Of a stretch of DNA of 64,000 nucleotides, positions 61,501 through 64,000 are shown in pieces (the first letter of the stretch is position 1; every line of letters starts with the position of its first letter). Source of the DNA: Vanilla planifolia. Its lineage: Eukaryota; Streptophyta; Magnoliopsida; Asparagales; Orchidaceae. The stretch covers positions 87,001 to 151,000 of the forward strand of contig JAIUJO010000297.1 of assembly GCA_023846275.1 (NCBI GenBank), written 5' to 3'. The notes below the pieces were generated by a model that was given only the letters and a program-made list of their open reading frames with translations, made no database searches and was not told the origin of the DNA. Both the position numbers and the translations under genes were made by a program.

Positions 61501-62327
61501 GGCTTGTTAAAGCTAGAGTAGAGTAGAGTATTGTAAAGTATTTTAGAATAGACTAGAGTAGTGTATACCAGAGTAGAGTAGAGTAGAGTAGTATAGTGTA
61601 AAGTGGAGTAGAGTAAAGTTGAGTAGAGTAGAGTATTATAGTGTAAAGTAGAGTAGAGTAGAGTAGAAGAGATTATAGTAGAGGAGAGTAGACCAGAGCA
61701 AAGTAGGGGAGAGCAGAGTAGAGTAAGAGTAGAATATACTAAGTAAAATAGAGAAGAGTAGAGTATAGTAGTATAGAGCAAGGTAGGGTTAGAGCAGAGA
61801 AGAGCAGAGTAGAGTAAAGAAAAGATATGTTAGGCTAGGCTAGGATAGAGTGGAGTAGAGTTAAGTAGTATAGAGTAGAGTAAAGTATTGTAGAGTAACG
61901 TAGAGTAGAGTAAAGCCTAATTAGGCTAGGCTAGGCTAAGTGAGGCTAGGCATGGCTAGGCTAGAGTAAAGTAGTGTAGAGTAGACTAAAGTAGAGTTGA
62001 GCAAGATTAGGCTAGGCTGGGCTAGAGTAGAGTAGAGCAGAGTAGAGTAGAATGGAGTAGAGGAGAGTTGAGAGGATTAGAGTAGAATAGAGTATAGTGG
62101 AGTAGAGTAGAGTGGAGTAGACGAGAGATTTGGAGAGGAGAGGGGACGAGAGGAGAGGAGTGGAGAGCATAGCAGTGTAGAGTAAGGAAGAGTAGAGTAG
62201 AGTAGAGCAAAGAAGTGAAAAGTAAAGCAAAGTTGAGAAGAACAGAGAAAAGAAGAGTAGTACAGAGTAAAGCAGAGTAGTGGGGAGCATAGCAGAGTAG
62301 AGTAGAGTAGAATAGAGCTAGGTTAGA

Positions 62328-62345
62328 CTCTACTATGCTATGCTT
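62328..62345 (+). other. Micro-inversion within the inverted arm
   Basis: Eighteen bases reading CTCTACTATGCTATGCTT are in the left-arm (pyrimidine) orientation, surrounded by GAGTA/GGTTA array. It is a small inversion or inverted template-switch product. Confidence 0.7.
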
Positions 62346-64000
62346 GAGTAGAGTAGAGTAGAGCTGTGTAAAGTAGAGTAGAGTAAAACAATGTAAAGTG
62401 GAGTAGAACCGAGCTAGGTTAGGATAGGTTATGCATGGTTAGGTTGGAATAGAGTGTAGTAAAGTAGACTAGAGCAGAGTAAACTAGATCTAGTTTAGGT
62501 TAAGTTAAGCTAGATAAGGTTAAAATAGGTTAGGGTAGGCTTGGCTAGGTTAAAGTAGAGTAGAGTAGAGTAGAGTAAAGTAGAGTGCAGTATAGTAGAG
62601 TAGAGTAGAGCTAGGCTAGGCTAGGCTAGGCTAAGCTAAGTTAAATTAGAGTAGAATAGAGTAGAGCAAAGTAGAGAAGAGCAAAATAGAGTTGAGTAGA
62701 GTAGAGTAGAGTAGTTTAGAGCAGAGTTATGTTAGGTTAGGCTTGGCTAGCTTAGGTTAGGCCAGGCTAGAGTATAGTAGAGTAGAATAGAGTAGAGCTA
62801 AGTTGGGCTAGGCTAGGCTTTGTGTGAGTAAAGTAGAGTAGAGTAGAGTAGAGTAGAGTATAGTAGGGTAGAGTAGAGTAAAGTATAAAAGAGCTAAGTT
62901 AAGCTAAGATAGGCTAGGATAGCATAGGCTAGGCTCTGCTAAGAAAGGCTATAAAGTTGGGTAGAGGAGAGTAATGGAGAGCATAGTGGAGTAGAGCAAA
63001 AAAGAGTAGATCAGAATAGAAGAGAAAAGAAGGGAGCAGAGTAGGTTAGAGCAGAATAGAGAATGCTAGAATATAGAAAAGTAGAGAAACACATAGAATA
63101 GCATAGTAGAGTAGAGTAGGGTAGAGCAAAGTAGAGCTAAATTATGCTAAGAAAGGTTAGAGCAAAGTAGAGTAGAGTAAGAAAAAGTAAACTAGGTTAG
63201 GGTTATGTTAGGTTAGGCTTGGCTAGTCTAGGTTAGAGTAGAGTAGAATAGAGTAAAGCTAGGTTAGGCTAGGCAAGACTAAGGTATAGTAGAGTGGAGT
63301 AGAGTAGAGTAGAGCAAAGTAGAGCAAAATAGAGTAGAGTAGAGCTAAGTATAATAGAGTAGAGCAGAGTAGAATTGAGCAGAGTATAGTAGAAAAGAGA
63401 TGAGATAAGTAGAATAGAGCAGAGTAAAAATAAGTATGGTTAGGATAGGCTAGATTAGAGTAAGGTTATGCTAGGCTAAGTTAGTTTAAGGTAGGCTAGA
63501 TTAGATTAAAGTATTGCTAGGTTTGGATAAGCTAGGTTAGATTAGGTTAGAGTAGAGTAGAGTTGAGTTGAGCTAGATTAGGCTAGGGTTGGCTAGAGTA
63601 GGTTAAGCTTGGCAAGGCTAGGCTATAGTAGAGTAGAGTTAAGTAGAGTATAGTAGAGTACAATAAAGTAGAGTTGTGTAGAGTATAATAAAGTAGAGTA
63701 TAATAGAGTATATTAGAGTAGAATAAAGTAGAGTATTGTTAGGTTAATCTAGGCTAGGATAGGCTAGGCTAAGTTAGGCTTCACTTGAGTGTAGTGATGT
63801 AGAGTAGAGTAGAGTGGCACAGAGTAGAGCTAGGTTAGGTTAAACTAGACTAAAGTAGAGTAGAGTAGAGAACAGACGGGTAGAGCTGAGTAGAGTAGAG
63901 CAGAGTAAAGTGGAGAAGAGTGGACTAGAGTAGAGTAGAGTAGAGCAAAGTAGAGTGGAGTAGACTAAAGCTGAGTAAAGCTAAGTTAGGCTTGGCTAGA

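Larger units (their letters stand above)
54313..64000 (-). repeat. Two-module pentanucleotide satellite, inverted arm
   Basis: The plus strand now reads GAGTA/GAGCA/AAGTA (reverse complement of module A) and GGCTA/GGTTA/AGCTA (reverse complement of module B). It is purine-rich. The family is the same as the left arm in opposite orientation, through to the window edge. No gene is visible; open frames on the minus strand are again Leu/Tyr/Ser/Thr repeats. I could not match any specific stretch of this arm to a mirror stretch of the left arm by eye, so a simple recent palindrome is not evident. Confidence 0.95.

Noticed and set aside
4612-62290. Several dozen open frames of 60-117 codons encoding Leu/Tyr/Ser/Thr repeats (YSTLL-like).
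   Set aside because: TACTC repeated reads Tyr-Ser-Thr-Leu-Leu in every frame without stops, and the frames usually close in module B, which supplies TAG/TAA. They overlap in different frames, lack conserved starts and are explained by the repeat.
1-64000. CCTAA units as telomeric repeats.
   Set aside because: CCTAA resembles the arthropod telomere unit, but the elements here are of plant type and plant telomeres use CCCTAAA. The CCTAA units are mixed with CCTAG and never form a pure array.
1-64000. tRNA, rRNA or other RNA genes.
   Set aside because: No cloverleaf, rRNA core or snRNA motif was seen; the only tRNA-related sequence is the primer binding site at 46056-46067.

Overview
The window is plant nuclear DNA, almost certainly from an angiosperm, and it carries no recognisable host gene. 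The plant call rests on three things. One is a Sirevirus-type Ty1/copia retrotransposon primed by initiator tRNA-Met. The second is a probable single LTR of a large Ty3/gypsy-like element. The third is a set of plant-style promoter signals (TATA plus telo-box AAACCCTA). The species cannot be named from the sequence.

Layout: (1) 1-1254, low-complexity satellite. (2) 1255-4397, a 3.1-kb element with TG...CA ends, a 5-bp target duplication and unusual ~183-bp terminal inverted repeats. (3) 4398-39347, 35 kb of the same satellite. (4) 39348-47850, a very young Sirevirus on the minus strand: two LTRs of about 1.8 kb differing at two aligned positions, tRNA-iMet primer site, gag with two zinc knuckles around a coiled coil, a long pol frame, and multiple polypurine tracts. 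(5) 47851-54050, satellite again. (6) 54051-54312, a CTT-rich polypyrimidine tract. (7) 54313-64000, the same satellite in the opposite orientation.

The satellite is the main content, about 52 kb. It is built from degenerate pentamers of two kinds that alternate in short blocks. Module A is TACTC with variants such as TGCTC, TTCTC, TACAC and TATTC. Module B is TAGCC/TAACC with variants such as TAGCT and TTGCC. On the left the plus strand is pyrimidine-rich; right of 54312 it is purine-rich (GAGTA, GGCTA), so base skew flips at one point, at the CTT tract. Nested duplications (46, ~71-75, 99, ~197 and ~640 bp) and small inversions show continuing local rearrangement. The many short open frames reading Tyr-Ser-Thr-Leu-Leu come from module A lacking stop codons and are not genes.

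The two retroelements are later insertions into the satellite. Removing the 3.1-kb element and one 5-bp duplication restores a continuous pentamer array. The points most worth following up are the two-module satellite, its polarity switch at a triplex-prone tract, the long terminal inverted repeats of the 3.1-kb element, and the promoter/exon/splice-donor architecture inside it.
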